A stretch of DNA of 64,000 bases from Sphaerisporangium krabiense. GTDB taxonomy: Bacteria > Actinomycetota > Actinomycetes > Streptosporangiales > Streptosporangiaceae. The translations under genes were made by a program, and so were the position numbers. The stretch lies in contig NZ_JACHBR010000002.1 in the NCBI RefSeq assembly GCF_014200435.1, positions 610,501-674,500 on the forward strand, read 5' to 3'. A model generated the notes under the pieces. It did no database searches, was not told the DNA's origin, and saw nothing but the letters and a program-made list of their open reading frames with translations. This document shows positions 50,805 to 59,905 of the stretch, in pieces (within the stretch, counting starts at the first letter, position 1; each line of letters starts with the position of its first letter).

Positions 50805-51746
50805 TCAGGCCGTGACGCGCTTGCGGAACACCCAGTACGTCCACGCCTGGTAGGCGAGCACGAACGGCAGCGCGATGAGGCCGATCCAGGTGAGCAGGCC
50901 CAGCGTGTACGGCCCCGAGGCGGCCCCCGCGACCGTCAGCCCGGGCAGCGGGGCCTGCCACAGCACCGCGAACACCGTGGCGGTGAGCAGCGTGATCGAC
51001 CCGGCGGTCGCCGTGAACGCCCAGCCCTCGCGCCGCCGCCAGATCAGCGCCACTCCGGCGGCCAGCGCGACCATCGCGGCCACCGCCGCCGCCCACACCA
51101 GCGGGTGCGCCGTCCAGTCCGCGCCCGCGGCCCCGTCCGGCCTGATCGACGCGGGCACCCCCGGCAGGGCGAGCGCCGCGGCGGGGACGGCGACGGCCGC
51201 GGCCGTCAGCGCGGCGCGCCGGGCGCGGGCCCGCAGCGGGCCGGCCGTCTTGAGCGCCAGGAACACCCCGCCGTGCAGCATGGCCAGCGAGAGCGACAGC
51301 GCCCCGCCGACCAGCGTGCCGGCGAGCGTGCCCGACAGCATGTGGCCGAAGATGCCGCCCCACAGGAACGCCGTCAGCACGCTGCCGGTGACGATGCCCG
51401 CGTCGCACAGCGCCCGCTCGCGGCCCTCGACCTTGCCGCGCCACTCCAGGGCGACGCCGCGCACGATGAGCCCGGCGAGCACCATGACCAGCGGCAGGTA
51501 GAAGCCGCTGAGGAATCCGGAGTACCAGGCGGGGAAGGCGGCGAACATCGCGCCGACGGCCGTGATCAGCCACACCTCGTTGCCGTCCCATACCGGGCCG
51601 ATCGTGGCGAGCGCCTGGCGCCGCTCGGCCTCGTCGCGCGTGACCAGGGGCAGCAGCGCGCCGACCCCGAAGTCGAAGCCTTCGAGCACGAAGTAACCGG
51701 TCCACAGGAACGCGACGACCAGGAACCAGAAGGTGGTGACGTCCAT
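50805..51746 (-). CDS. cydB: Cytochrome bd quinol oxidase subunit II
   Basis: The 313-residue membrane protein has about eight helices and the CydB pattern: WFLVVAFLWTGYFVLEGFDF, then GVGALLPLV and GPVWDGNEVWLITAVGAMFA, ending in VFRKRVTA. It lies nine bp downstream of cydA. Together they form the high-affinity terminal oxidase that works at low oxygen. The ATG at 51746 has AGGAGGACCCC upstream. cydDC assembly genes are not adjacent. Confidence 0.95.
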   Translation of the reverse strand: MDVTTFWFLVVAFLWTGYFVLEGFDFGVGALLPLVTRDEAERRQALATIGPVWDGNEVWLITAVGAMFAAFPAWYSGFLSGFYLPLVMVLAGLIVRGVALEWRGKVEGRERALCDAGIVTGSVLTAFLWGGIFGHMLSGTLAGTLVGGALSLSLAMLHGGVFLALKTAGPLRARARRAALTAAAVAVPAAALALPGVPASIRPDGAAGADWTAHPLVWAAAVAAMVALAAGVALIWRRREGWAFTATAGSITLLTATVFAVLWQAPLPGLTVAGAASGPYTLGLLTWIGLIALPFVLAYQAWTYWVFRKRVTA

Positions 51747-51755
51747 GGGGTCCTC

Positions 51756-53186
51756 CTAGTACATGAGGGTCGGCGCGAGCCGCACGGGCTCGGCGTCGTC
51801 GGGGACGCGCGGGGCGGGGACGACGGGCTCGGGTCCCGCCTTGACGTGGCGGGCCAGCAGCCACCCCTCGGCGACCGCGAGCGCCCCGTACAGGGCGGTG
51901 AACAGCGCCAGGGAGATCGCCACCTCGGTCACGCTCACGCCGGGGGACACGCTGGCGGCGGTCAGCAGCTCGCCCTGGACGGTCCACGGCTGGCGTCCGA
52001 TCTCGCTGAGCAGCCATCCGGCGACGATGGCCAGCGTGGGCAGCGGCAGGGCGAGCAGGCACGCGCGGGCGAACCAGTCGGGGGTGCCCCGGCGGCGCCG
52101 GGTCAGCCACAGCCCGAGGACCGACAGGCCCACGGTGGCCAGCCCGAACCCGATCATGACGCGGAAGGACCAGAACACGACCGGCACGTTCGGCCGGTAG
52201 TCGGCCTCCCCGTACCGCTCGGCGTACCGCCGCTGGATGTCCTCCACGCCCTGGACCTCGGCGTTCGGGTCGTGCGCGGCCAGCAGGCTGAGCACGTACG
52301 GCACCTCGACGCCGGGGACGATCGAGGCGGGCGCGCCCTTCCGGTCGTGCGGCAGGCCCTCGGCGGCGGCCAGCTTCATCGGCTGCTGCTCGCGCAGCAG
52401 TTGCCCGGACATGTCGCCGGTGCCCGCGACGACCGCCCCCGCGATGGCGGTCATCACCAGCGCGGCGCGCAGGCTGGTGCGCCACATCATCGGGTCGGCG
52501 GGGCCGCGCCCGCGGGCGGGCCTGGCCATCGGCACGGTCGCGTCGCCGTCGGCGATCATTCGGCGCTCGCGGAGGATGCGGTAGCCGCTGACCGCGATCA
52601 CGAACCCGCCGGCGACGATGAAGGCCGCCGCGACGACGTGCGGCACCTGCGCCAGCGCGGTGGAGTTGGTCAGCACGGCCCACAGGTCGGTCATGCGGGC
52701 CTTGCCGTCCACGACCTCGTAGCCGACGGGGTGCTTCATCCAGGCGTTGGCGGCCAGGATGAAGTACGCCGACAGGTTCGAGCCGATGACGGCGGCCCAC
52801 AGGCAGGCGAGATGGATCCGCTTGGGCAGCCGGTCCCAGCCGAAGATCCACAGGCCGAGGAACGTGGACTCCAGGAAGAAGGCCAGCAGGGCCTCCAGCG
52901 CCAGCGGCGCGCCGAAGACGTCACCGACGAACGTCGAGTAGGCGCTCCAGTTCATGCCGAACTGGAACTCCTGCACGAGGCCGGTCACGACGCCCATCGC
53001 GAAGTTGATCAGGAACAGCTTCCCGAAGAACTTGGTGAGCCGCAGGTAGTGCGCCTTGCCCGTGCGGTGCCAGGCGGTCTGGAGGCCGGCGACGAAGACG
53101 CCGAGTCCGATCGTCAGGGGTACGAAGAGAAAGTGGTACACGGTGGTGACCCCGAATTGCCACCGTGCCAGGTCCAATGCGTCCAT
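51756..53186 (-). CDS. cydA: Cytochrome bd quinol oxidase subunit I
   Basis: The 476-residue heme-carrying subunit has ARWQFGVTTVYHFLFVPLTI at its start (heme ligand His), NFAMGVVTGLVQEFQFGMNW, and the GRQPW motif in WLLSEIGRQPWTVQGEL. It has about nine membrane helices and a short quinol-binding Q-loop. It lies directly upstream of cydB. The promoter region carries three evenly spaced inverted repeats. A Crp/Fnr-family gene is divergent 520 bp away and could be the regulator. Confidence 0.96.
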   Translation of the reverse strand: MDALDLARWQFGVTTVYHFLFVPLTIGLGVFVAGLQTAWHRTGKAHYLRLTKFFGKLFLINFAMGVVTGLVQEFQFGMNWSAYSTFVGDVFGAPLALEALLAFFLESTFLGLWIFGWDRLPKRIHLACLWAAVIGSNLSAYFILAANAWMKHPVGYEVVDGKARMTDLWAVLTNSTALAQVPHVVAAAFIVAGGFVIAVSGYRILRERRMIADGDATVPMARPARGRGPADPMMWRTSLRAALVMTAIAGAVVAGTGDMSGQLLREQQPMKLAAAEGLPHDRKGAPASIVPGVEVPYVLSLLAAHDPNAEVQGVEDIQRRYAERYGEADYRPNVPVVFWSFRVMIGFGLATVGLSVLGLWLTRRRRGTPDWFARACLLALPLPTLAIVAGWLLSEIGRQPWTVQGELLTAASVSPGVSVTEVAISLALFTALYGALAVAEGWLLARHVKAGPEPVVPAPRVPDDAEPVRLAPTLMY

Positions 53187-53207
53187 GCGTCCCTCACGTC
53201 AGAAGCT

Positions 53208-53250
53208 CTACGTCTCGTAGTGCTACATCCAGTAGTACTACACGCTGTAG
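53208..53250 (-). promoter_or_regulatory. Triple CTAC-N5-GTAG operator array upstream of cydA
   Basis: Three 13-bp dyads start at 53208, 53223 and 53238, exactly 15 bp apart: CTAC-gtctc-GTAG, CTAC-atcca-GTAG and CTAC-acgct-GTAG. A larger repeat AGCTCTAC / GTAGAGCT encloses them. They lie 22-64 bp before the cydA ATG, in the promoter region. A 15-bp step is one and a half helical turns, so successive dimers would sit on alternating faces. I do not recognise a known regulator site. Confidence 0.8.
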
Positions 53251-53709
53251 AGCTGATGCTCAGGGGAGGCCCCGCGCGTTCTGCGATCTTCGTCACACCG
53301 GCCGCGCGCCCCTCCCCAGGCTCGCGCGCGGCCCATCGCCCCCTTGGCGCGGCGACCCCATCATCGTGGGCGGGGACCCGCGGCGGCGTCCGCCCACGGG
53401 GTGATTCGCCGGTACGCCGTCCGAGGGACGGCCGCGGGCCTTGCGGCCCTCTCCGCGATCTCTCATGTCCCCCGTTAGCCGTCCGCAAGGTCCCCGCAAG
53501 GAGTTTCTCCCATAGTTGAAAAACCAACGAACGGCACATCAATCGGCAGGACGCGGTACTCGGAACCTGCCACCAGTACGTCAGCTCTGTGAGGTCGTCC
53601 GGCACCCGGTCGTCGGCGCGCGGGACCCCCTCACCACCGACAGCACGGGTGGGGGCCCGGGCTCCGATCGGCCGGCGGGACGCCGGCCACGTCGCACTGG
53701 AGGATGACC
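53251..53709. other. Intergenic region between cydA and the Crp/Fnr gene
   Basis: I see no gene here. The part near 53500-53530 is locally A/T-richer (CATAGTTGAAAAACCAACG) and probably holds the promoter of the Crp/Fnr gene. Nothing else stands out beyond short GC-rich hairpins. Confidence 0.4.
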
Positions 53710-54450
53710 ATGACCGGCCCCGATATCGGGCGGCGCCGTGAGATTCGCAAGGTGGGGGTCTGGCCTCCCGGCAGCCTGCTCGGCGGCCTCGGCGAGGCGG
53801 CCAGGGACGGGTTCCTCGCGCTGGGGACGCCCCGGCAGCTCACGGCAGGCGAGACGCTGATCGCCGAGGGCGAGACCCCGGCCGAGGTGTTCCTCCTCCT
53901 CGACGCCTGCGTCAAGATCACCGCCAGGACGGCGGGTGGCAGGTCCGCGCTGCTCGGGCTGCGCGTCGGCGGTGACCTCGCCGGTGACCTCGCCGTCCGC
54001 GACGGCCGCCCCTCGGCCGTGACCGCCACCGCGGCGGGCCACTGCCTCATGCGCGCCGTCCCGCGCCAGGCGTTCCTCGGCTTCCTCGCGCGCTGCCCCG
54101 AGGCGGCCTCGGCGGTGCAGCGCGCCGCCCAGCGCGCCTCGGCACGGCGGCGCGTCGAGTTCTCCACCCTCCCCCCGCTCACCCGCCTGACCCGCGTCCT
54201 CGCCGAACTCGCCGACTCCTACGGCACCTCCGTGCGCGAAGGCGTCATGATCGACGTGGACCTCACCCAGCCCGAACTGGCCGCCCTCGTCGGCGCGTGC
54301 GAGCCGACCGTCCACCGGGACCTCGACGTGCTGCGCCGAGGAGGCATCCTCGGCACCGGCTACCACCACCTCGTCGTCCACGACGCCCGCAGGCTGCGCC
54401 GCCTCGCCGGGCTCGGCGGGCACTCCTGGGAGTACGAGGTCCCGGCGTGA
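53710..54450 (+). CDS. Crp/Fnr family transcriptional regulator
   Basis: The 246-residue regulator has an N-terminal cyclic-nucleotide-binding-like beta roll (GETLIAEGETPAEVFLLLDA, LLGLRVGGDLAGDLAVRDGR with Pro/Ser near the phosphate cassette) and a C-terminal winged helix-turn-helix (LTQPELAALVGACEPTVHRD, then LDVLRRGGIL). No Fnr-type N-terminal Cys cluster is present. The second ATG (53710) is favoured because GGAGG lies six bases upstream. Its stop overlaps the start of the next gene (GTGA). It is divergent from cydAB. Confidence 0.92.
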   Translation: MTGPDIGRRREIRKVGVWPPGSLLGGLGEAARDGFLALGTPRQLTAGETLIAEGETPAEVFLLLDACVKITARTAGGRSALLGLRVGGDLAGDLAVRDGRPSAVTATAAGHCLMRAVPRQAFLGFLARCPEAASAVQRAAQRASARRRVEFSTLPPLTRLTRVLAELADSYGTSVREGVMIDVDLTQPELAALVGACEPTVHRDLDVLRRGGILGTGYHHLVVHDARRLRRLAGLGGHSWEYEVPA

Positions 54451-55169
54451 CCGGGGAACGGCGCTGGCGCGGCCTCGGCCCCTGCGTCGCGCGCAAACCC
54501 CCGGTCAACGAGCCCGGCGGCCCGGTGCGCCGGCTCTGCATCGCCCTGGACGCCCACGGGCACGGCGCGGCCGGACGGCCCCTCGTCCCGATCGTCGAGG
54601 ACGCGAGCGAGCGGGCCGGCCTCGACCGGCTCTACCTGGCCGAGCGCGGCGCCCCCGCGGGGCCGCGGCGGTCCGGAGGCCTGCTCCTGCTGCTCCCGCC
54701 CGGCGTGGACGAGGCCCGCGTCATCGCCGGGTTCGTCGGCGAACTGCGCCTCGCCCTTCGACGGCACAACGACCGTCCCGGCGAGGACGCCAGGACCCGG
54801 GTGCGCGCCGCCTTCCACCAAGGGCCCACGCGCGTCGGCGAGGGCGGCGTCGTCGGCAGGGCCGTGGACACCGTGTGCATGATGCGCGACAGCGACGCGC
54901 TCAAGGACGCGCTGCGGCGCCACCCCGGCTCCGACCTCGCCGTCGCCATCTCGGCCCAGCTCTTCGAGGACGTCATCGAGCACGAGCAGCGCGACCTCAG
55001 GCGGCACGCCTTCCACCCGCTCACCATCAAGGCGCAGGGCGCGCCCGCCGAGGCGTGGATCAGCGTCCCCGGCGCCGACCGCCACGTGTTCCGCCGCGAT
55101 CGGCTCCTCGGCGTCCCCCGGCGGCGGCGCGCCCGTCCCGGTCCGGTCGTCAACATCGACGAGTTCTGA
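54447..55169 (+). CDS. Cyclase-fold-like protein coupled to the Crp/Fnr regulator
   Basis: The 240-residue protein shows a nucleotidyl-cyclase-like layout: RLCIALDAHGHG, GGLLLLLPPGVDEARVIAGF, an RVRAAFHQGPTRVG strand and VVGRAVDTVCMM, then LAVAISAQLFEDVI. The metal-binding Asp pair of active cyclases is not obvious, so it is likely degenerate. Its GTG start overlaps the stop of the Crp/Fnr gene, suggesting that the two proteins work together, perhaps with this one as a regulator or effector. I do not claim cyclase activity. Confidence 0.75.
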   Translation: MTGERRWRGLGPCVARKPPVNEPGGPVRRLCIALDAHGHGAAGRPLVPIVEDASERAGLDRLYLAERGAPAGPRRSGGLLLLLPPGVDEARVIAGFVGELRLALRRHNDRPGEDARTRVRAAFHQGPTRVGEGGVVGRAVDTVCMMRDSDALKDALRRHPGSDLAVAISAQLFEDVIEHEQRDLRRHAFHPLTIKAQGAPAEAWISVPGADRHVFRRDRLLGVPRRRRARPGPVVNIDEF

Positions 55170-55170
55170 G

Positions 55171-55440
55171 ATGACCGCGATGCCCGACGACGAGGAGAGC
55201 CGGGACGCCGGCCCCGGGAGCCGCCCGCCCGGGGAGCGGCGGCCCGGGTACGGCGAGGTCCACGAGGGCCTCGACGACCTCGTCCGCGCCGTGGAACGGT
55301 ACAAGCACGGCGCGGGACGGCGTCCTTCCGCGGCCGACGCCGTCCGCGGAGCCTTCTACGCGGCACGCGACGGGCTCGCCGCCGTCGCCGCTCTGCCCGC
55401 CCGCCTGTGGCGTGCGCTGCGCCGCCGCTTCCCGAGGTGA
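55171..55440 (+). CDS. Small hypothetical protein in the Crp/Fnr operon
   Basis: The 89-residue protein has a charged N-terminal half and an amphipathic C-terminal helix (FYAARDGLAAVAALPARLWR). The start lies one base after the stop of the cyclase-like gene, so it should be cotranscribed. I do not recognise a family. The frame shows normal third-position GC bias and no competing ORF. Confidence 0.6.
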   Translation: MTAMPDDEESRDAGPGSRPPGERRPGYGEVHEGLDDLVRAVERYKHGAGRRPSAADAVRGAFYAARDGLAAVAALPARLWRALRRRFPR

Positions 55441-55541
55441 CAAGACGGTGGGCGAGCGGCCGGGCGGCGGGTACGCGGTGGGCGGCCGGGTGAGGTGTTA
55501 GCGTGATCGGCACCGCGGGCGTTTCGGCATCGGAGGTGTCC

Positions 55542-56321
55542 ATGAAGGTCGTCGGCAGTGCCGTGGTGGGGGCCGATCGCGGCCGCGTCTGGGCCGCGCT
55601 CCAGGATCCGGCGGTGCTCGTGCGCACCATCCCCGGCTGCCGCCGCCTGGAGGCCGCCGGGTCCGACACCTACCGCATGACGGTCAGCGCGGGCGTCGCC
55701 TCCATCAAGGGCGTCTACGAGGGCGAGGTCGCGCTGTCGGAGCCCGACGAGCCGGAGGCGTTCACGCTGCGCGCCCGCGGGACCGGGGCGCCCGGCACCG
55801 TGGACGCGACCGTGCGCATCCGCCTCAGCGAGGTCGAGGGCGTCGACGGCGGCGCGACCCGCGTCGACTACGCCGCCGAGGCGGTGGTCGGCGGCATGAT
55901 CGGCGGCGTCGGGCAGCGCGTGCTCGGCTCGGTCGCCAAGAAGACGGCAGGCGAGTTCTTCACCGCCGTCGACCAGCACCTCCGCCAGACCGCCCCCGCC
56001 GCCGTCCCTGTCGCGGGCCCTTCCGCCGGCGAGGTCGTCCCCGTGCCGGCCGGGACGGCGACAGCCCTCCCCGGAACGCTTCCGGCCGGGGCGCTCCCCG
56101 CGGTCCCCGGGGCGGTGCCCGCGGTCCCGGGGACGGTTCCCGCCGGGGCGGCGGATCTCCTCACGCATGCCGCGCCGGGGCAGGTCTTCGAGCGCCCACG
56201 TCCCGAGCGGGCCGGCACGCCGGTCTGGCCGGTGCTGACGGCGTTCGGCATGGGCGCGGGCGTCGCACTGGGCAGCGCCGTCATCGGCTGGCTCCTCGGC
56301 CGCTCCGGCCGCCGCCGCTGA
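55542..56321 (+). CDS. CoxG-like SRPBCC protein with C-terminal membrane anchor
   Basis: The 259-residue protein begins with a CoxG-type SRPBCC domain (GSAVVGADRGRVWAALQDPA, then LVRTIPGCRRLE and YEGEVALSEP). A Pro/Ala/Thr-rich linker of 70 residues follows, and one C-terminal membrane helix (VLTAFGMGAGVALGSAVIGW). CoxG anchors carbon monoxide dehydrogenase and related molybdenum enzymes to the membrane in oligotrophic bacteria. The Mo-hydroxylase operon lies 5 kb upstream, so it may serve it, but they are not cotranscribed. The ATG at 55542 has CGGAGGTG upstream. Confidence 0.87.
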   Translation: MKVVGSAVVGADRGRVWAALQDPAVLVRTIPGCRRLEAAGSDTYRMTVSAGVASIKGVYEGEVALSEPDEPEAFTLRARGTGAPGTVDATVRIRLSEVEGVDGGATRVDYAAEAVVGGMIGGVGQRVLGSVAKKTAGEFFTAVDQHLRQTAPAAVPVAGPSAGEVVPVPAGTATALPGTLPAGALPAVPGAVPAVPGTVPAGAADLLTHAAPGQVFERPRPERAGTPVWPVLTAFGMGAGVALGSAVIGWLLGRSGRRR

Positions 56322-56723
56322 GCCCCGCGCCCCGGTGGGCCGCCGCGAACGCCGGTCCCCTGCGCCGGTCGGCGTATGCCGGTCCGCGTAGGTCTCCGCG
56401 AACGCCGTACCCGCTCGTTGTGCGCGGTCGCGAGGGCCCGGCGTCCGACGTCTACCGGTCGGAGCGCGTGGTGGGCTTCGAAACCGGTGGCGCTCGGCGG
56501 GCGTGGGGGAGAGCCCGGTCACGCCTCTCAGGGCCGTAGATTTTTCCACTGCTCGCGGGGAGGTTCGGGTACGTCGCCGTGCCGGGTTCGCCGCAGCCTT
56601 TACCCCCCGCCGGTTGCGCGTCACCGCCCCGCCCCGGCCACGCGGGCGCCGTCCACCCGGGGTAGATCCCGATCTTGTTACGGTGTCTCGCGGAAGAGGA
56701 TCTCCCGGCGTAACGTGGTGGGC
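56322..56723. other. Intergenic stretch without a recognised feature
   Basis: No reliable ORF or strong hairpin was found. A TAACGT box (56711-56716) seven bases before the next ATG suggests a leaderless transcript for the following gene. Confidence 0.4.
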
Positions 56724-57626
56724 ATGCGAGAGTTCCGTGCGGAAGACGCCCGGACGCAGGCCCGGCGGCTCATCCAAGACCTGCTCGGCGAGGAGCACCC
56801 GACGGCGGCGTCCCTGCTGGACGCGGCCGGAGCCGCGCTCGGCGGTGACCGCGCGGCCCGCTGCGCCGAGCTCGCGCAGGGAGCGCCCCTCATCCGGCGC
56901 TCCTCCGAGCTGGCCGCCATCGCGGGCCTCCTCATCGGCACGCGCGCGCTCGGCGAGACCTGGTGGACGTCCGCGCGCGACGGGAAGATCCCCGCCCCCG
57001 ACGAGGTCCTGGCCGTGGGCACGGCCATCGAGCCCTGGACGGACCTCACCGTCCTGGAGATGCTCGCCTCCTGGATCTCGGAGGACGCCGCCGACGTCGC
57101 GTGGGGCCGGCCGATCGCCTCGGTCGACCTCAACTCCTGGCAGGCCGAGGACCGCGTCGAACTGCCCTCCGACGTGCTCCCCGGCGCGCGCCTCGTCGTC
57201 GCCTTCGACGCGGGCGGGCGCGTGGACGCCGTCGTGGTCGAGCGGCTGGACGGTTCGCTCGGCTCCAACCTCGACTTCGCGTCCCTGCGCTACTCCCGTC
57301 CCGCCGAGGCGCAGTGGAGCTGGGGCGTCGCCGCCGGCCTCGGGCCGCACCCCCTGCCCGGCGAGGACCCGGACCCGTACGCCGTCACCGTCGACCAGCG
57401 CGTGGCCGAGACGCTGCGCCACTGGGCCCTGCGCCACGGCGCCACCGCCGAGCAGATCGGCCCGTGGTGGCAGGCCAAGGGCGACGTGGTCGCCGCCGTG
57501 GAGCGCTCCGACTGGATGTGGCGCAGCGGCGAGTGGTTCGCCTGGTGGCGCGCGGCCTCCGCCCTGCTCGGCGGCGACCCCGTCCAGATCGCCGCCCGCA
57601 TGGACGACATCGCCTCCGCGCCCTGA
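56724..57626 (+). CDS. Hypothetical protein (300 aa)
   Basis: I do not recognise this protein. It has an N-terminal helical part (RTQARRLIQDLLGEEHPTAA), a central strand-rich stretch (LVVAFDAGGRVDAVVVERLD), and a Trp-rich end (GPWWQAKGDVVAAVE, then DWMWRSGEWFAWWRAASALL). No membrane segment or signal peptide is seen. The ATG at 56724 has no SD but a TAACGT box seven bases upstream, as for leaderless genes; GTG codons at 56715 and 56718 are alternatives. Confidence 0.75.
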   Translation: MREFRAEDARTQARRLIQDLLGEEHPTAASLLDAAGAALGGDRAARCAELAQGAPLIRRSSELAAIAGLLIGTRALGETWWTSARDGKIPAPDEVLAVGTAIEPWTDLTVLEMLASWISEDAADVAWGRPIASVDLNSWQAEDRVELPSDVLPGARLVVAFDAGGRVDAVVVERLDGSLGSNLDFASLRYSRPAEAQWSWGVAAGLGPHPLPGEDPDPYAVTVDQRVAETLRHWALRHGATAEQIGPWWQAKGDVVAAVERSDWMWRSGEWFAWWRAASALLGGDPVQIAARMDDIASAP

Positions 57627-57696
57627 CCCGCGACATCGCCTCCCCGCCCTCACCCGCGCCGACGGGCGGGCCGGAGCCGCGGGTGCGCGGTCCCGG

Positions 57697-58356
57697 TCAG
57701 GCCGGGGTGACGGCCGGCAGGAGGGGCTCCGCGACCGGCCCCAGGTCGCCGCTGCGGTAATGCCGCCGGCACAGCACCCGGTAGTGCACCTGCGCGCCGT
57801 CGGTGTCGGCGATCACGACCTGCTCGCCCGTGCGCGCCATCACCCCGTCGACGATGCGCGCGTTCAGCCTGCCCTGCCGCCCGCACCAGCACAGCACCTC
57901 GACCTGCAGCCGCAGCACCTCGTCGGCCAGCTCGAACAGCCGCTGCGCCGCCGGGAACATGCGCGAGCGGAAGTCCGAGGCCAGGCCGAACGCGTACACG
58001 TCCACGCCGTGCCGGTCCACCAGGTCGGCGAGCTGCTCGATCTGGGCGACGGTGTAGAAGCACGCCTCGTCGCAGATCAGGTAGTCGATGCCGTCGCGCG
58101 AGCGGACCAGCTCGACCAGGTCGAGGTCGTCGTCCACCTCGATGGCCGCGAGTCCCAGCCCGATGCGGCTCGTGACCCGCGCGCCGCCGGACCGGTCGTG
58201 CTTGGTGAGCACCAGCCCGCGCCTGCCCTGCCGGGCGTGGTTGTAGTTCATCTGCAGGGCCAGCGTGGACTTGCCGCAGTCCATCGGACCGTGGAAGAAC
58301 CGCAGCACGCCGTCCCGGCGCGTGTCGGGCAGGGGCGGGAGGGGGGTTTCGCTCAC
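57697..58356 (-). CDS. tdk: Thymidine kinase (type II)
   Basis: The 219-residue enzyme phosphorylates thymidine. It has the P-loop FFHGPMDCGKSTLALQ, the DEACF motif, the lasso region YAFGLASDFRSRMFPA, and a zinc site likely formed by CWCGRQG and LCRRHYR. The GTG at 58356 gives MSETPLPPLPDTRRDGV and no strong SD. The gene is transcribed in the same direction as the lipoprotein gene upstream, separated by 124 bp. Confidence 0.93.
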   Translation of the reverse strand: MSETPLPPLPDTRRDGVLRFFHGPMDCGKSTLALQMNYNHARQGRRGLVLTKHDRSGGARVTSRIGLGLAAIEVDDDLDLVELVRSRDGIDYLICDEACFYTVAQIEQLADLVDRHGVDVYAFGLASDFRSRMFPAAQRLFELADEVLRLQVEVLCWCGRQGRLNARIVDGVMARTGEQVVIADTDGAQVHYRVLCRRHYRSGDLGPVAEPLLPAVTPA

Positions 58357-58480
58357 GGCCCAGCAGCATACAGACGCACGCCCGCATCCCCTCCCCGCCG
58401 GGTCACGAGGCCGGGTCGGCACCCCGAGCCTCAGGGGTGCCCGGTGGGGCGGCCGGGAAGCCGTGCCCCGGCGGCCCGGG

Positions 58481-59752
58481 TCAGACGGCCGGGACGGCGA
58501 AGCGCAGGGCCGTCATGCCGGCGATCGGCGTCCGGGACGTCTCCCTGCCACCCGCGCCGTCCCGTGCCTCGAACCGGAGCGCGGTGCCGGGCACCCCCGC
58601 GTACACGACGCCGTCCTGGCCCGTCGCGATCCCGGCGGCCGTCCCCGGCAGCCGCCACTCCTCGCGCGCCTTGAGCGTCTCGCCGTCCACCACCTGGACC
58701 GACGACCCGGCGGCCACGTACAGCCGAACGCCCGCCGCGACGGCCGAGGCCGTGCCGCCGGCGGCGTCGATCCGCGCCGTGCGCTCGATCCGCAGCGTGT
58801 CGGTGCCCGCCCGCACGACCGTCCCGCTCGCCGCGTCGTACACGAACAGCGCGCCGCCGTGGACGGCCAGCGCGTGCCCCCGCGCCGCGCCCCTGCCGAA
58901 CGGCTCGGGCAGGTCCAGGCAGTACGCCCACCGCTGCTCCAGATCCAGCACGTGCACGAACGCGTGCACCCCCGTCCCGCGCCCGGCCACCAGATCACGG
59001 GTGTGCAGGTGGCCGGGCTGGTGGGTGTAGAGCGTGTACAGCCGCCGGTGGTCCGGCGCGAGCACCGCGACCCGGCCCTCCCCGCGCATCGTCTCCTCCG
59101 CGCCCGGCGGCACCGGCTTCTTCTCCCGCGTGAGCAGCGGCCCGAGCGTGCCGGAGTCCAGGTCGCACACGCGCACGCGGTAGCGGTCCGGCCTGGTGGC
59201 GGGCAGGTATTCGAGGACGAACAGCGCGGTCCCGCCGAGGCTGAAGGAGTCCGGCTCGAAGTTGCCCTTCAGGCGCAGGGTCTTCGGGGGCCTGTCACCC
59301 GACGGGTCGGCCACGACGACGGTCGTCTCCCGCCGCCCGGGACCGCCGTACGGCGAGGCGGGCGCGGGGGCGGCGAGGGCCACCACGGTGCCGGACGGCG
59401 CCACCGCCCGCGCCACCAGGCCCGGCGGGACGGAGGTCCGCGTCAAGGTTCTGCCGGTCCGGGCGTCCAGCGTGATGAGCGCGTTAGCCGCCGTGACGCT
59501 GTACAGGAGCCGCTGGTCGGCCCCGGGGACCGCGTCCTTCAGGGACAGGATGGTCGCGCCGGTGGCGGCGTCCACGGCGGACAGATGGGTCGAGACGTCG
59601 GCGTACAGCACGTCCCCGGCGGGCGGGGAGGCGCCCGCGGCCACCCGGCCCGGATCCGGGGAAGGGGGGTCCTCGCCGGGACCCGTGCACGAGGTGAGCA
59701 GGGCGGCCCCCGCGAGACCGCCGGTGACCCTCAGGAAGTGTCGTCGCTCCAT
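58481..59752 (-). CDS. Tat-type lipoprotein with PQQ/WD-like repeats
   Basis: The 423-residue protein starts with a twin-arginine signal (ERRHFLRVTGG) and a lipobox (GAALLTSC). A beta-propeller-like repeat region of VLYADVSTHLSAVDAATGAT, LLYSVTAANALITLDARTGR and LYVAAGSSVQVVDGETLKAR type follows. It should sit on the outer face of the membrane. The ATG at 59752 starts the RR motif; an ATG at 59761 is also possible. Function unknown; a role as periplasmic sensor or assembly platform is typical of such propellers. Confidence 0.82.
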   Translation of the reverse strand: MERRHFLRVTGGLAGAALLTSCTGPGEDPPSPDPGRVAAGASPPAGDVLYADVSTHLSAVDAATGATILSLKDAVPGADQRLLYSVTAANALITLDARTGRTLTRTSVPPGLVARAVAPSGTVVALAAPAPASPYGGPGRRETTVVVADPSGDRPPKTLRLKGNFEPDSFSLGGTALFVLEYLPATRPDRYRVRVCDLDSGTLGPLLTREKKPVPPGAEETMRGEGRVAVLAPDHRRLYTLYTHQPGHLHTRDLVAGRGTGVHAFVHVLDLEQRWAYCLDLPEPFGRGAARGHALAVHGGALFVYDAASGTVVRAGTDTLRIERTARIDAAGGTASAVAAGVRLYVAAGSSVQVVDGETLKAREEWRLPGTAAGIATGQDGVVYAGVPGTALRFEARDGAGGRETSRTPIAGMTALRFAVPAV

Positions 59753-59905
59753 GCCCTGCATACCGCCCCCGCCGCCGCGGGGTTCCCGCGTCCCCGCGGC
59801 GTTCCGGAGATCGGCGCGGCCGGGCACACCTGCCGACGACACGGCGATTCCTTGGCGAACGTTGCTGATTCCCCAGGCCGTGGCGCTTCAGTAAACACTG
59901 AGAGC

